Shown: positions 1 to 5,995, counted from the stretch's first letter. The stretch: DNA of 29,794 bases from an uncultured Oscillospiraceae bacterium (GCA_934636655.1 CAKUAS010000022.1:1-29794); one strand, 5' to 3'. Numbers and translations: made by a program. The notes: generated from the sequence alone by a model not told the origin.

Positions 1-240
1 CTCAAAACGGTGCTCAACGACTACGCCGATCTCTTCCGGAAACGCTTTTCCGAGGGGCTGTCCATCCGCAAGGCAGCAGATGCCATGCAGCAGAACCGCG
101 GCGTGATCGAGCGGCGGCAGGCCGCACTCTATCGGGCGTTCGCCCAGCTCTTACAGCAGCGGGACGAGGCAGACGACGTCTGTCGGCTGATGCAAAAAAC
201 TGAATACGATCAAAGGGATATAGAGGATTTGCTCGAATAA
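1..240 (+). CDS. C-terminal part of an unrecognised element-encoded protein
   Basis: The frame is open from the first base and reads LKTV before an internal GTG at 10, so this is most likely the 3' end of a longer gene whose start lies outside the window. About 79 residues are visible. They are charged and predicted helical, with a segment (GLSIRKAADAMQQNRGVIERR) resembling a helix-turn-helix, and an acidic end (DQRDIEDLLE). The gene is followed by an intrinsic terminator at 255-288, so it closes a transcription unit. Its neighbours are mobile-element genes, so it probably belongs to the same element. No family is recognised and no function is assigned; a DNA-binding role is only a guess from the helical pattern. 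Confidence 0.55.
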   Translation, partial: LKTVLNDYADLFRKRFSEGLSIRKAADAMQQNRGVIERRQAALYRAFAQLLQQRDEADDVCRLMQKTEYDQRDIEDLLE

Positions 241-254
241 TTGATGCAAAACCA

Positions 255-288
255 AAGCGCTTGTCGTAGTGACAGGCGCTTCTTTTTT
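255..288 (+). terminator. Intrinsic terminator after the first partial gene
   Basis: Arms AAGCGCTTGTC (255-265) and GACAGGCGCTT (271-281) pair over 11 bp with one G-U wobble around a five-base loop. A run of six T (283-288) follows. It lies 15 bases after the stop codon at 238-240. Confidence 0.85.
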
Positions 289-717
289 GCCCTTGTTATG
301 ACAAAAACGTGACAGACCGCATCATTTTGTCCGTTGGAAAGTAGAAAGGGCAATTTGAAGCAGAACGCAGAGCTTGCCTCTCCGTCCTCGAAACTTTTTT
401 GAGAAATCTGGGACAAAACCGCGCTCTGATTCGCTTAGCTAAGTAGAGTGGGGAATCAGGAGCAAGAAAAGTTTTTTGAAAGAGGGTGCCAAGTTTTTGA
501 GGAAAAATGTCCGTTAAAAGGTAGAGAGGAAAACGTCCGTGAGACAAAATCGTGACACTCCGATTTATTTTGTCCGTTGGTTATATAGAAGGGGAAATAT
601 TTTTCTCTTGCCCCCTGTTTTTCTCTCGAAAAATGTCCGTTGTAAAGTGAAAGGCAAACAGCTTCGCTTCCAAACCGCCCTTCAAACAATTTTTTCAAAA
701 CCGAAAGGAGAACCACC
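289..717 (+). repeat. Non-coding stretch with iteron-like direct repeats
   Basis: No convincing gene is present. The core TGTCCGTT followed by a purine-rich tail (consensus about AAAGTAGAAAGG) occurs at 328-350, 508-529, 571-594 and 634-654. The last three starts are exactly 63 bp apart, close to six helical turns. A larger unit beginning GACAAAA-CGTGACA and ending TGTCCGTTGG occurs at 300-337 and 543-580 with only a few mismatches. A degenerate tail (AAGTAGAGTGGGG) lies at 441-453, and a small hairpin at 387-403. Repeats of this kind upstream of mobilization and replication genes may be binding sites for a plasmid-type initiator, a relaxosome protein or a regulator. Which one cannot be told from sequence. 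Confidence 0.75.
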
Positions 718-978
718 ATGATCACTTACTACAACCACACCCACATGACCGCTGTACCCACCCGCCTCCTGCTGGATACGAACCTCTCCGCAGAAGCCAA
801 GCTCACCGGCGCGCTCTTGTACACCTTCGAGGACGGCGGTCTGAGTGCTCAGGAACTTGTAAATGTTCTGAGCCTCCCGCCTGAAAAAGTTGCTCCGGTT
901 TTTGCTGAACTCACCGGCAACGGCTATCTGGAAATTCTGGAAGAAAACGGCGCCTTCGGGCTGCACCTAAAGGGGTGA
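718..978 (+). CDS. Small winged-helix-like protein upstream of mobC
   Basis: This 86-residue protein starts at ATG 718 behind a good ribosome binding site (AAAGGAG, 704-710). The segment from about residue 25 to 70 (LSAEAKLTGALLY, then LSAQELVNVL, then VAPVFAELTGNGYLEI) has the pattern of a winged helix-turn-helix: a helix, a recognition-like helix, then a beta wing. There are no membrane segments or catalytic motifs. Its stop (976-978) lies five bases before the mobC ATG, so the two are probably co-transcribed. Immediately upstream is the repeat region, so this protein is a reasonable candidate to bind those repeats and regulate the mobilization genes. That role is inference; the exact family is not recognised. 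Confidence 0.7.
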   Translation: MITYYNHTHMTAVPTRLLLDTNLSAEAKLTGALLYTFEDGGLSAQELVNVLSLPPEKVAPVFAELTGNGYLEILEENGAFGLHLKG

Positions 979-983
979 TTCTC

Positions 984-1313
984 ATGCCAAACCGCACGCG
1001 ACCCATCCGCAAGGAAATCTGCCTGAACGAGCAGGAACTGAATCTCATCCAGCGCAAAATGCGCCAGTTGGGGACGTACAACTTCGGCGCGTATGCCCGC
1101 AAGATGCTGATTGACGGGTACATCATCAAGGTCGATTACACTGAGCAGAAGAAGCTGGCCGCTGCCGTCAGCCGCGTTGCTTCAAACATCAATCAGATTT
1201 GCCGCCGTATCAACAGCACCGGGCGCTGCTATGAGGACGACGTTGCCGAGCTGAAAGCACGACAGGCCGAAATCTGGGAGCTGCTAAAAACGCGGCAAAA
1301 GGATGAGCTTTGA
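984..1313 (+). CDS. mobC: MobC-like relaxosome accessory protein
   Basis: The 109-residue protein matches the plasmid mobilization relaxosome protein MobC family. It has an arginine-rich N-terminus (MPNRTRPIRKEICLNEQEL) resembling a ribbon-helix-helix DNA-binding segment, then the MobC-type stretch around residues 35-75 with YARKMLIDGY and VASNINQICRRIN. MobC proteins bind near oriT and help the relaxase open the DNA. ATG 984 is preferred over an in-frame GTG at 975 because AAAGGGG (969-975) is well placed before the ATG. In related elements a relaxase gene normally overlaps or follows directly, but here no relaxase is found before the replication gene at 1547. The element may therefore be unable to mobilize itself, or depend on a relaxase encoded elsewhere. 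Confidence 0.8.
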   Translation: MPNRTRPIRKEICLNEQELNLIQRKMRQLGTYNFGAYARKMLIDGYIIKVDYTEQKKLAAAVSRVASNINQICRRINSTGRCYEDDVAELKARQAEIWELLKTRQKDEL

Positions 1314-1377
1314 CCACAACGGGATTTTCCATGTGTGGGTTATCCGTCACCGGTTTTTCAGACGGTGGACAAGCTGA
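1303..1377 (+). pseudogene. Short overlapping reading frame, possible remnant of the gene after mobC
   Basis: An ATG at 1303 overlaps the mobC stop in another frame (GATGAGCTTTGA), an arrangement typical of translational coupling. It encodes only 24 residues (starting MSFDHNGIFHVWVIRH) before TGA at 1375-1377. The position is where a relaxase or other partner gene would be expected. It may be the truncated start of a lost gene or a genuine tiny peptide; no conserved relaxase motif is present. Low confidence. Confidence 0.25.
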
Positions 1378-1546
1378 CGCTCCGGAGCGTACCGCAGCCG
1401 GATTTCAGGACGACGGTTCCCATGACGCTCATCGGGGCTGAAATTCATCCTCTAACTAATAAGAAATAAATCAAGATACAAGAGAATCAATCCATCAATC
1501 AATCAACACAAAAATGGATGGATTGATGGATGGGACAGGAGGTCAG
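1314..1546 (+). other. Gap between mobC and repA with no relaxase
   Basis: This stretch carries no convincing gene. It contains a perfect 14-bp palindrome, ACGCTCCGGAGCGT (1377-1390), and an inverted repeat, TCCATCAATC (1491-1500) with GATTGATGGA (1521-1530), around a 20-base spacer just upstream of the repA ribosome binding site. The second structure lies in a run of TCAA/ATGG short repeats that looks like slippage-generated sequence. The palindromes could be binding sites or relics of an oriT; nothing decides this. Confidence 0.5.
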
Positions 1547-1933
1547 ATGAAAACTTTTTGCAAGCTCACGGCGCAGAGCCCAGCGGCGTCCTATGTGCCG
1601 CTCCCGAGGTTCCTTCTCCAAGATGAAGCCCTGCGGGGCATCAGCAACGACGCGAAGGTACTCTATGCGCTGCTGCTGGACAGAGCCAGCATTTCCCGGC
1701 AGAACGGCTACGTCGAGCCGGACGGCACAATCCGGCTGTACTTTACCTTGGAACAGGCGCAAACTAAACTCCACCGCAGCCGCCAAAGCGCCACGCGGAT
1801 CTTCCGGGAACTGGAGTACAGTGGTTTGATTGTTCGGCGCAAGCAGGGTTTGGGCAAACCCGCCCTCATTACGCTGAACTACCCAGCGGACGCAAAGCTC
1901 ATCGCAAGGGAGGCCGAAGATGCACAAGCTTGA
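1547..1933 (+). CDS. RepA_N-type replication initiator protein, short form
   Basis: The 128-residue protein matches the replication initiator protein A N-terminal (RepA_N) domain: VPLPRFLLQDE, then SNDAKVLYALLLDRASIS with an NGY/DG turn, then a winged-helix region (FTLEQAQTKLHRSRQSATRIFRELEYSGLI) and the RKQGLGKPA wing. RepA_N initiators start replication of low-GC Gram-positive plasmids and of many integrative elements after excision. ATG 1547 is chosen over an in-frame ATG at 1514 because AGGAGG (1537-1542) sits just before it. The protein is essentially the RepA_N domain alone; longer family members carry a host-specific C-terminal domain. Its end overlaps the next gene by 14 bases. Confidence 0.85.
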   Translation: MKTFCKLTAQSPAASYVPLPRFLLQDEALRGISNDAKVLYALLLDRASISRQNGYVEPDGTIRLYFTLEQAQTKLHRSRQSATRIFRELEYSGLIVRRKQGLGKPALITLNYPADAKLIAREAEDAQA

Positions 1934-2321
1934 CCCCATCGAGCGACTGCCGGACGGCTCGCTCTTCCGCTTGACGCCAGGACAGCTCCGCAGCGTGCGC
2001 GGCCTTACAAAGCGCTGCTGCAACTTCTTGGATGGCGACTGCCTGCTGCTGGACTGCGTTTGCCCGCAGTACATCTCCCGCAGCCTGATCTGCCGGTGGT
2101 TTCGCCGCGCCGTGCTGCCCCAGCAGCCCAAACTGGAACAATCTATCCTCAGCCCCAAGAAGCTCCGCCGCTGCGAAGTCTGCGGCACGGGCATCCTCGC
2201 CCGCTCCGGCAGGACAAAATACTGCCCCGCCTGCGCCAAGGAGGTTCACCGCCAGCAGAAGGCAAAATCCGCCCGCAAACGGCGGTCTGGTGTAGACAAT
2301 TCAGGGGCGAAAAGCCCTTGA
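1920..2321 (+). CDS. Cysteine-rich VLP domain protein
   Basis: The 133-residue protein shows the pattern of the Cys_rich_VLP family found in clostridial integrative elements. Residues about 18-70 contain LTPGQLRSVRGLTKRCCNF, then DGDCLLLDCVCPQYISRS, then CRWFRRAVLP, the AVLP stretch that gives the family its name. A C-terminal zinc-ribbon-like part has CEVCG near 84 and YCPACA near 100, followed by a basic tail (RQQKAKSARKRR). The cysteine pairs suggest zinc binding and the tail nucleic-acid binding, but the biochemical function of the family is unknown to me. ATG 1920 has a strong ribosome binding site (AAGGGAGG, 1907-1913), and the gene overlaps repA by 14 bases, implying coupled translation. 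Confidence 0.85.
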   Translation: MHKLDPIERLPDGSLFRLTPGQLRSVRGLTKRCCNFLDGDCLLLDCVCPQYISRSLICRWFRRAVLPQQPKLEQSILSPKKLRRCEVCGTGILARSGRTKYCPACAKEVHRQQKAKSARKRRSGVDNSGAKSP

Positions 2322-2325
2322 ATTG
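2297..2325 (+). other. Strong hairpin at the stop codon of the cysteine-rich VLP gene
   Basis: CAATTCAGGGGC (2297-2308) pairs with GCCCTTGAATTG (2314-2325) over 12 bp with one G-U wobble and a GAAAA loop. The stop codon TGA (2319-2321) lies inside the right arm. No T run follows, so it is not a classical intrinsic terminator; it could protect a processed 3' end or limit readthrough into xis. Confidence 0.6.
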
Positions 2326-2430
2326 CAAGCATTCCCGCACCGCCAAAGCCGCGAGGCAATACGATTTCCCTCACAGCCGCGAAATCGAGTTCTATTTGTC
2401 TACATAAGCACCACGAAAGGAGACTTTTCC

Positions 2431-2634
2431 ATGGACAACATCCTCACCGTCCCCATCCACCTCAAAATGACGCTGACCGCCAGAGAAGCGGCAGAATACA
2501 GCAACATCGGCATCAACAAGATCGACAGTATGCTGAGAGCGCCCAACTGCCCCTTCGTCCTCTTCGTCGGGACGAAAAAGCTGGTAAAGCGCCGGGAGTT
2601 TGAACAGTACATCAGCCAAAAGCTGATGATCTGA
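2431..2634 (+). CDS. xis: Excisionase (Tn916 Xis-like)
   Basis: The 67-residue protein has the layout of Tn916-type excisionases: an extended N-terminus (MDNILTVPIHLKMTLT), a winged helix beginning AREAAEYSNIGINKIDSML, the APNCPFVLFVGTKKLVKR wing, and a final helix EFEQYISQK. Xis proteins bend DNA at the element ends and direct the integrase towards excision. ATG 2431 is preferred over upstream in-frame starts because AAAGGAGA (2416-2423) precedes it. It lies about 100 bases upstream of the integrase, the usual order in this element class. The intervening DNA carries a strong promoter for int, so the two genes may be transcribed separately. Confidence 0.9.
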   Translation: MDNILTVPIHLKMTLTAREAAEYSNIGINKIDSMLRAPNCPFVLFVGTKKLVKRREFEQYISQKLMI

Positions 2635-2661
2635 CGACAAAAGATAATTTGTAAAAACAGC

Positions 2662-2690
2662 TTGAGAGAAAAGAACCTATCTGCTATAAT
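2662..2690 (+). promoter_or_regulatory. Probable int promoter
   Basis: TTGAGA (2662-2667) and a perfect TATAAT (2685-2690) are separated by 17 bases. The predicted start is near 2697, about 40 bases before the int start codon. Confidence 0.75.
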
Positions 2691-2719
2691 TATGTTGTTG
2701 CAGTAGGCTCTTTTCTCTC
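2664..2719 (+). repeat. Long inverted repeat enclosing the int promoter -10 box
   Basis: Left arm 2664-2684 (GAGAGAAAAGAACCTATCTGC) and right arm 2700-2719 (GCAGTAGGCTCTTTTCTCTC) are complementary except for about two differences, with a 15-base spacer containing TATAAT. RNA from the int promoter would contain only the right arm. RNA reading through from xis would contain both arms and could fold into a stem of about 20 bp just before the int ribosome binding site. Confidence 0.8.
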
Positions 2720-2738
2720 TGCGGGAAAGGAGTATACA

Positions 2739-3920
2739 ATGGGCAAAAACTTAAAAGGCAAAGAATGTGGTAAGGGTATCTACCAAAGAAAGGACGGGTT
2801 ATATCACGCACGCTTTGTAGACAAAGCAGGAAAGCGGCACGAAAAATATTTCCAGACGGTTCCCGAAGCGCGTAACTGGATCGAAGAAGCGAAGTATGCA
2901 GACAAGCACGAAGACGTGTTTATTCCATCGGACACGACCGTTGACGCATGGTTTTCATTTTGGATTGAGAACATTGTAGGCGATTTGGCACCGAATACCC
3001 TGCGAAATTATCGGGAGCGATACAAGCAGAATATCCAGCCCATCATCGGCAAAATGCTCCTTTCCGATGTGAAGCCCATGCACTGCAAAAAAGTGCTGCT
3101 TTCCATGGATGCGGATTATGCAGGGTCTACCATCCGGCAGACCTATATCACGATGGGGACCTTGTTCAAGGCTGCGAAGATGAATGACCTGATTACCAAG
3201 CACCCAATGGACGGCGTTCGCTACACAAAGCCAGTCCGAGCGCCGGACGACATTCACTTTTTAACGCGGGATGAGCAAATCAGATTTCTTGAAGTTGCGA
3301 AACGCTCCCACAACTACAATCAGTACGCGCTGATCCTTGAAACCGGTTTGCGTACCGGTGAGATGATCGGACTGACATGGGATGCGATAGATTTCCAGAA
3401 TCGGACGCTGACGGTCAACAAAACCTTGGAGTACCGCCACAAGCAGCACTTTTGGCGTGCAGGACCTCCGAAGACACAGCAGAGCTATCGCACCATCCCG
3501 CTGACGGATCGGGCCTATGAAATTCTGAAAGAAATCAAGGATAAGCGCCCTTGGCAAAAGGAATCTCCGCTGCTCTCGCAAACACTGGAATATATTGACC
3601 GGCGAACGGGTGCGATCTCCCAGCTGGTCATGCGTGATCTTGTCTTTATCAACTGGCGTACCGGGGAACCGGCGAAAAACAGTTCCTATGATACCCACCT
3701 TTACAAGCTATGCGACGAAGCAGGAATTGAAAAATTCTGTATGCACGCTTTACGCCATACCTACGCCACAAGAGCGATTGAATGCGGCGTACAGCCCAAG
3801 GTGCTGCAAAAGCTGCTTGGTCACGCAAGTATAAAAACAACGATGGACAGATACGTCCATGTCACATCTGAATCCTTGGATCAGGCTGTGCGGCAATTTG
3901 AATCAGGCAGGGTTTCCTAG
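2739..3920 (+). CDS. int: Tyrosine recombinase / integrase (Tn916 Int family)
   Basis: The 393-residue protein has the three-part layout of Tn916-type integrases (Tn916 Int is about 405). An N-terminal arm-binding domain (about 10-60) contains KGIYQRKDGLYHARFVDKAG. A core-binding SAM-like domain (about 65-170) includes TLRNYRERYKQNIQPIIG. The catalytic domain (about 175-385) has the first arginine in LETGLRTGEMIGLTW, HALRHTYATR giving the HxxR pair, LLGHASIKTTMDRYVHVT giving the second histidine and the nucleophilic tyrosine. It cuts and rejoins DNA at the attachment sites. The start at 2739 follows AAAGGAG (2726-2732). The gene lies at the element's end, about 100 bp from ychF, with likely arm sites immediately downstream. 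Confidence 0.97.
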   Translation: MGKNLKGKECGKGIYQRKDGLYHARFVDKAGKRHEKYFQTVPEARNWIEEAKYADKHEDVFIPSDTTVDAWFSFWIENIVGDLAPNTLRNYRERYKQNIQPIIGKMLLSDVKPMHCKKVLLSMDADYAGSTIRQTYITMGTLFKAAKMNDLITKHPMDGVRYTKPVRAPDDIHFLTRDEQIRFLEVAKRSHNYNQYALILETGLRTGEMIGLTWDAIDFQNRTLTVNKTLEYRHKQHFWRAGPPKTQQSYRTIPLTDRAYEILKEIKDKRPWQKESPLLSQTLEYIDRRTGAISQLVMRDLVFINWRTGEPAKNSSYDTHLYKLCDEAGIEKFCMHALRHTYATRAIECGVQPKVLQKLLGHASIKTTMDRYVHVTSESLDQAVRQFESGRVS

Positions 3921-3936
3921 CATATAAGTCCATGCG

Positions 3937-3958
3937 AAAATGGCGTAAAAATGGCGTA
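3937..3958 (+). repeat. Tandem 11-bp repeat downstream of int, possible Int arm sites
   Basis: AAAATGGCGTA occurs twice head to tail (3937-3947 and 3948-3958) with no mismatch. Short direct repeats near the integrase end of Tn916-type elements are commonly bound by the Int N-terminal domain, so these are candidate arm-type sites. That binding is inferred from position. Confidence 0.6.
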
Positions 3959-4023
3959 AGCCAAACACGCCGGATTCCGGAAGCCCTTGAAAATCAAGAC
4001 TTTTTAAGGAGATAGAGAAAACT
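3959..4023 (+). other. Probable element/chromosome junction (att region)
   Basis: The element end should fall between the arm-like repeats and the ychF start codon. The stretch contains a palindrome CCGGATTCCGG (3970-3980), a small dyad CTTGAAAATCAAG (3986-3998) followed by ACTTTTTAAGGAG, and the ychF ribosome binding site (AAGGAG). The core site cannot be fixed without the other element end. No clear promoter for ychF is visible here. Confidence 0.4.
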
Positions 4024-5115
4024 ATGAAATTAGGTATCGTCGGACTGCCGAACGTTGGCAAGTCTACACTGTTCAATGCGATAACGAATGCGGGCGCAGA
4101 GAGCGCGAACTATCCGTTCTGCACGATCGAGCCGAATGTCGGAATGGTCACTGTGCCGGATGAGCGCCTTGACTTCCTCGCGTCGATATATGAGCCGAAA
4201 AAATACACCCCGGCAGTCATCGAGTTCGTTGATATAGCAGGGCTCGTCAAGGGCGCGTCCAAGGGCGAAGGGCTGGGCAACAAATTCCTGTCGAACATCC
4301 GCAATACGGACGCTATCGTCCACGTTGTCAGATGCTTTGATGACGAAAATGTCATCCACGTAGAGGGCGGAACCGATCCCGCGCGCGATGTCGACATCAT
4401 TGATCTTGAGCTCATAATGGCTGACATGGAGATGGTCGAGCGCCGGATCGAAAAGGCAAACAAAAATGCCAAGGGCGACAAGAAATATCTGCACGAGGCC
4501 GAGGTTTTCCAGGGACTTCTCGAGCACTTGAACGAGGGCAAGAGCGTGCGCAGCTACGAGTGTGAGCCGGACGATATGGAGCTTATAGCGACAAGCGACC
4601 TGCTGACGATAAAGCCGGTCATCTACGCCGCGAACATGGACGAGGACGGCATTGCGGACTATGAAAACAACGCTTACTACAAGCAGCTTTGCGATATTGC
4701 CGCCAAGGAGGGCGCGGAGGTGCTGCCCATATGCGCAAAGCTTGAGGCCGAGATCGCGGCTCTTGAACCTGACGAGCGCGAGATGTTCCTTGAGGAGCTC
4801 GGTATGAGCCAGTCGGGTCTTGACCGCATGATAAAGACCTCGTACTCGCTGCTCGGCCTTATTTCTTTCCTCACATGCGGAAGCGACGAGTGCAGGGCGT
4901 GGACCATCCGCCGCGGAACGAAGGCTCCCCAGGCGGCCGGCAAAATACACACCGATTTCGAGCGCGGCTTTATCCGCGCCGAGATCGTCGCCTTTGACGA
5001 TCTCAAGGCCTGCGGCAGCATGGCGGCGGCCAAGGAAAAAGGACTTGTGCGCTCCGAGGGCAAGGATTATGTCATGCACGACGGCGATGTCACGCTGTTC
5101 AGATTTAATGTGTGA
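4024..5115 (+). CDS. ychF: Ribosome-binding ATPase YchF (Obg-family)
   Basis: The 363-residue protein matches YchF along its whole length. The N-terminal P-loop is GLPNVGKST (7-15), followed by the switch region and G3 motif (EFVDIAGLVKGASKGEGLGN). The fourth G motif reads NMDE rather than NKxD, the hallmark that makes YchF prefer ATP over GTP. A helical coiled-coil domain is inserted around 130-200, and the C-terminal TGS domain ends RAEIVAFDDL...YVMHDGDVTLFRFNV. The protein binds ribosomes and influences translation and oxidative stress responses. The start at 4024 is preceded by AAGGAG. The mobile element is inserted directly upstream. The stop codon overlaps the ATG of the next gene (TGATG). 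Confidence 0.97.
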   Translation: MKLGIVGLPNVGKSTLFNAITNAGAESANYPFCTIEPNVGMVTVPDERLDFLASIYEPKKYTPAVIEFVDIAGLVKGASKGEGLGNKFLSNIRNTDAIVHVVRCFDDENVIHVEGGTDPARDVDIIDLELIMADMEMVERRIEKANKNAKGDKKYLHEAEVFQGLLEHLNEGKSVRSYECEPDDMELIATSDLLTIKPVIYAANMDEDGIADYENNAYYKQLCDIAAKEGAEVLPICAKLEAEIAALEPDEREMFLEELGMSQSGLDRMIKTSYSLLGLISFLTCGSDECRAWTIRRGTKAPQAAGKIHTDFERGFIRAEIVAFDDLKACGSMAAAKEKGLVRSEGKDYVMHDGDVTLFRFNV

Positions 5116-5750
5116 TGGACGAAATAATGTTCGTGCTTGAGCTCATCGGCGCGGCAGCGTTTGCCGTGTCGGGAGCTATGGCCGCCATCGAGAAAAGAGC
5201 CGATATTTTTGGCGTTCTATTCCTGGCGGTGACTACGGCGTTAGGCGGCGGAGTCATCCGCGATGTGCTCATAGGGAGAATACCGCCGGTCATGTTCGTA
5301 AGCTACTGGTATCTGCTCATATCTGTCGTTGCGGCGCTTGCGGTTTTCATAGACGCGTATCTTCGGAGCGAAAAGTATAAGCTGCATTTGGACAAGCTGG
5401 ATGCAGTCAACAACATCTTTGATGCGATAGGCCTTGCTGTGTTCACCGTTTCGGGCATGAATGCGGCTATGCCAGTGAGCGATAACGTCATCCTCGTTTT
5501 GTTCGTCGGCATGTGTACCGGAGTAGGCGGCGGCATGCTGCGCGACGTTATGACCAACACCATGCCCAAGGTGCTCAGAAAGCGCGTGTACGCGGTCGCG
5601 TCGCTGCTCGGCGGCGGACTGTACTACGCGATGTATGCCCTCGGCGTAAATCAGATCGTGTCGCTTGGCTGCGGGATGCTGCTTATATTCGCACTGCGCC
5701 TGTTTGCGACGATCTATAAGTGGAATCTCCCGTCCGTGAAGCTGGATTAA
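5115..5750 (+). CDS. TRIC / UPF0126 family membrane protein, putative cation channel
   Basis: This 211-residue protein belongs to the trimeric intracellular cation channel (TRIC, formerly UPF0126/YadS) family. About seven hydrophobic segments are visible. It has the family's internal duplication: the first half carries ALGGGVIRDVLIG (around residue 50) and the second half GVGGGMLRDVMTN (around residue 140), each with the GGGxxRD motif that lines the pore. Prokaryotic TRIC proteins conduct monovalent cations and form trimers; the substrate in this organism is unknown. ATG 5115 shares its A with the ychF stop codon, so translation is likely coupled and the two form an operon. A GTG one codon upstream is possible but less likely. 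Confidence 0.88.
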   Translation: MDEIMFVLELIGAAAFAVSGAMAAIEKRADIFGVLFLAVTTALGGGVIRDVLIGRIPPVMFVSYWYLLISVVAALAVFIDAYLRSEKYKLHLDKLDAVNNIFDAIGLAVFTVSGMNAAMPVSDNVILVLFVGMCTGVGGGMLRDVMTNTMPKVLRKRVYAVASLLGGGLYYAMYALGVNQIVSLGCGMLLIFALRLFATIYKWNLPSVKLD

Positions 5751-5776
5751 GAAATTGTAAAATTTCCGTTCCGTTC

Positions 5777-5805
5777 TTGACGCGGCGAAGGATATATGGT
5801 ATTTT
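5777..5805 (+). promoter_or_regulatory. Probable promoter of the riboswitch-controlled transporter operon
   Basis: TTGACG (5777-5782) and TATTTT (5800-5805) are separated by 17 bases. Transcription would start near 5812, immediately before the aptamer. Confidence 0.65.
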
Positions 5806-5807
5806 GA

Positions 5808-5900
5808 ATTTCAATAAAAGGGAGTAGCGTGCGCCATACGGCGTTCGGCATGTCGTCATCTCAACCGTCAGGTTCGGTGTGCCGAGTACGATATTGTATT
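5808..5900 (+). ncRNA. yybP-ykoY-type manganese riboswitch aptamer
   Basis: The two conserved parts of the yybP-ykoY element are present: GGGAGTAGCG (5820-5829) and CATCTCAACCGTCAGG (5857-5872). A hairpin, TCGGCA (5845-5850) with TGCCGA (5880-5885), encloses the second part, and CAATA (5812-5816) can pair with TATTG (5892-5896) to close the aptamer. Known members sense Mn2+ and turn on exporters by disrupting a terminator. Here a strong terminator (5904-5946) follows, then a CNNM transporter and a P-type ATPase, which fits this class well. The exact P1 boundaries are approximate. Confidence 0.85.
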
Positions 5901-5903
5901 TGC

Positions 5904-5946
5904 AAGACTTTTACGGCAAGAATAATTGCCGTAAAAGTCTTTTTTT
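5904..5946 (+). terminator. Riboswitch expression-platform terminator
   Basis: A perfect 16-bp stem, AAGACTTTTACGGCAA (5904-5919) with TTGCCGTAAAAGTCTT (5926-5941), a six-base loop and a T run to 5946. It lies between the aptamer and the transporter gene, so metal binding would be expected to prevent its formation. Confidence 0.92.
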
Positions 5947-5995
5947 ATATTTAATTTAGAAAGTTGAATTTAGAAAGGACTTGAGAAAACAACAA

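Noticed and set aside
300..654. Possible CRISPR array in the repeat region
   Set aside because: Only four copies, not identical, with irregular first spacing and no cas genes nearby; an iteron-like array explains them better.
539..721. 60-residue open frame in the repeat region before the winged-helix gene
   Set aside because: No ribosome binding site, no family resemblance, and it runs across the direct repeats and the ribosome binding site of the next gene; it is most likely chance.
1499..2239. 246-residue open frame on the minus strand opposite repA and the cysteine-rich VLP gene
   Set aside because: It is antisense to two recognised genes and its composition is that of a reversed GC-rich coding sequence.
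4030..5079. 349-residue open frame on the minus strand opposite ychF
   Set aside because: It mirrors ychF codon structure exactly and shows no domain; this is a shadow of the real gene.
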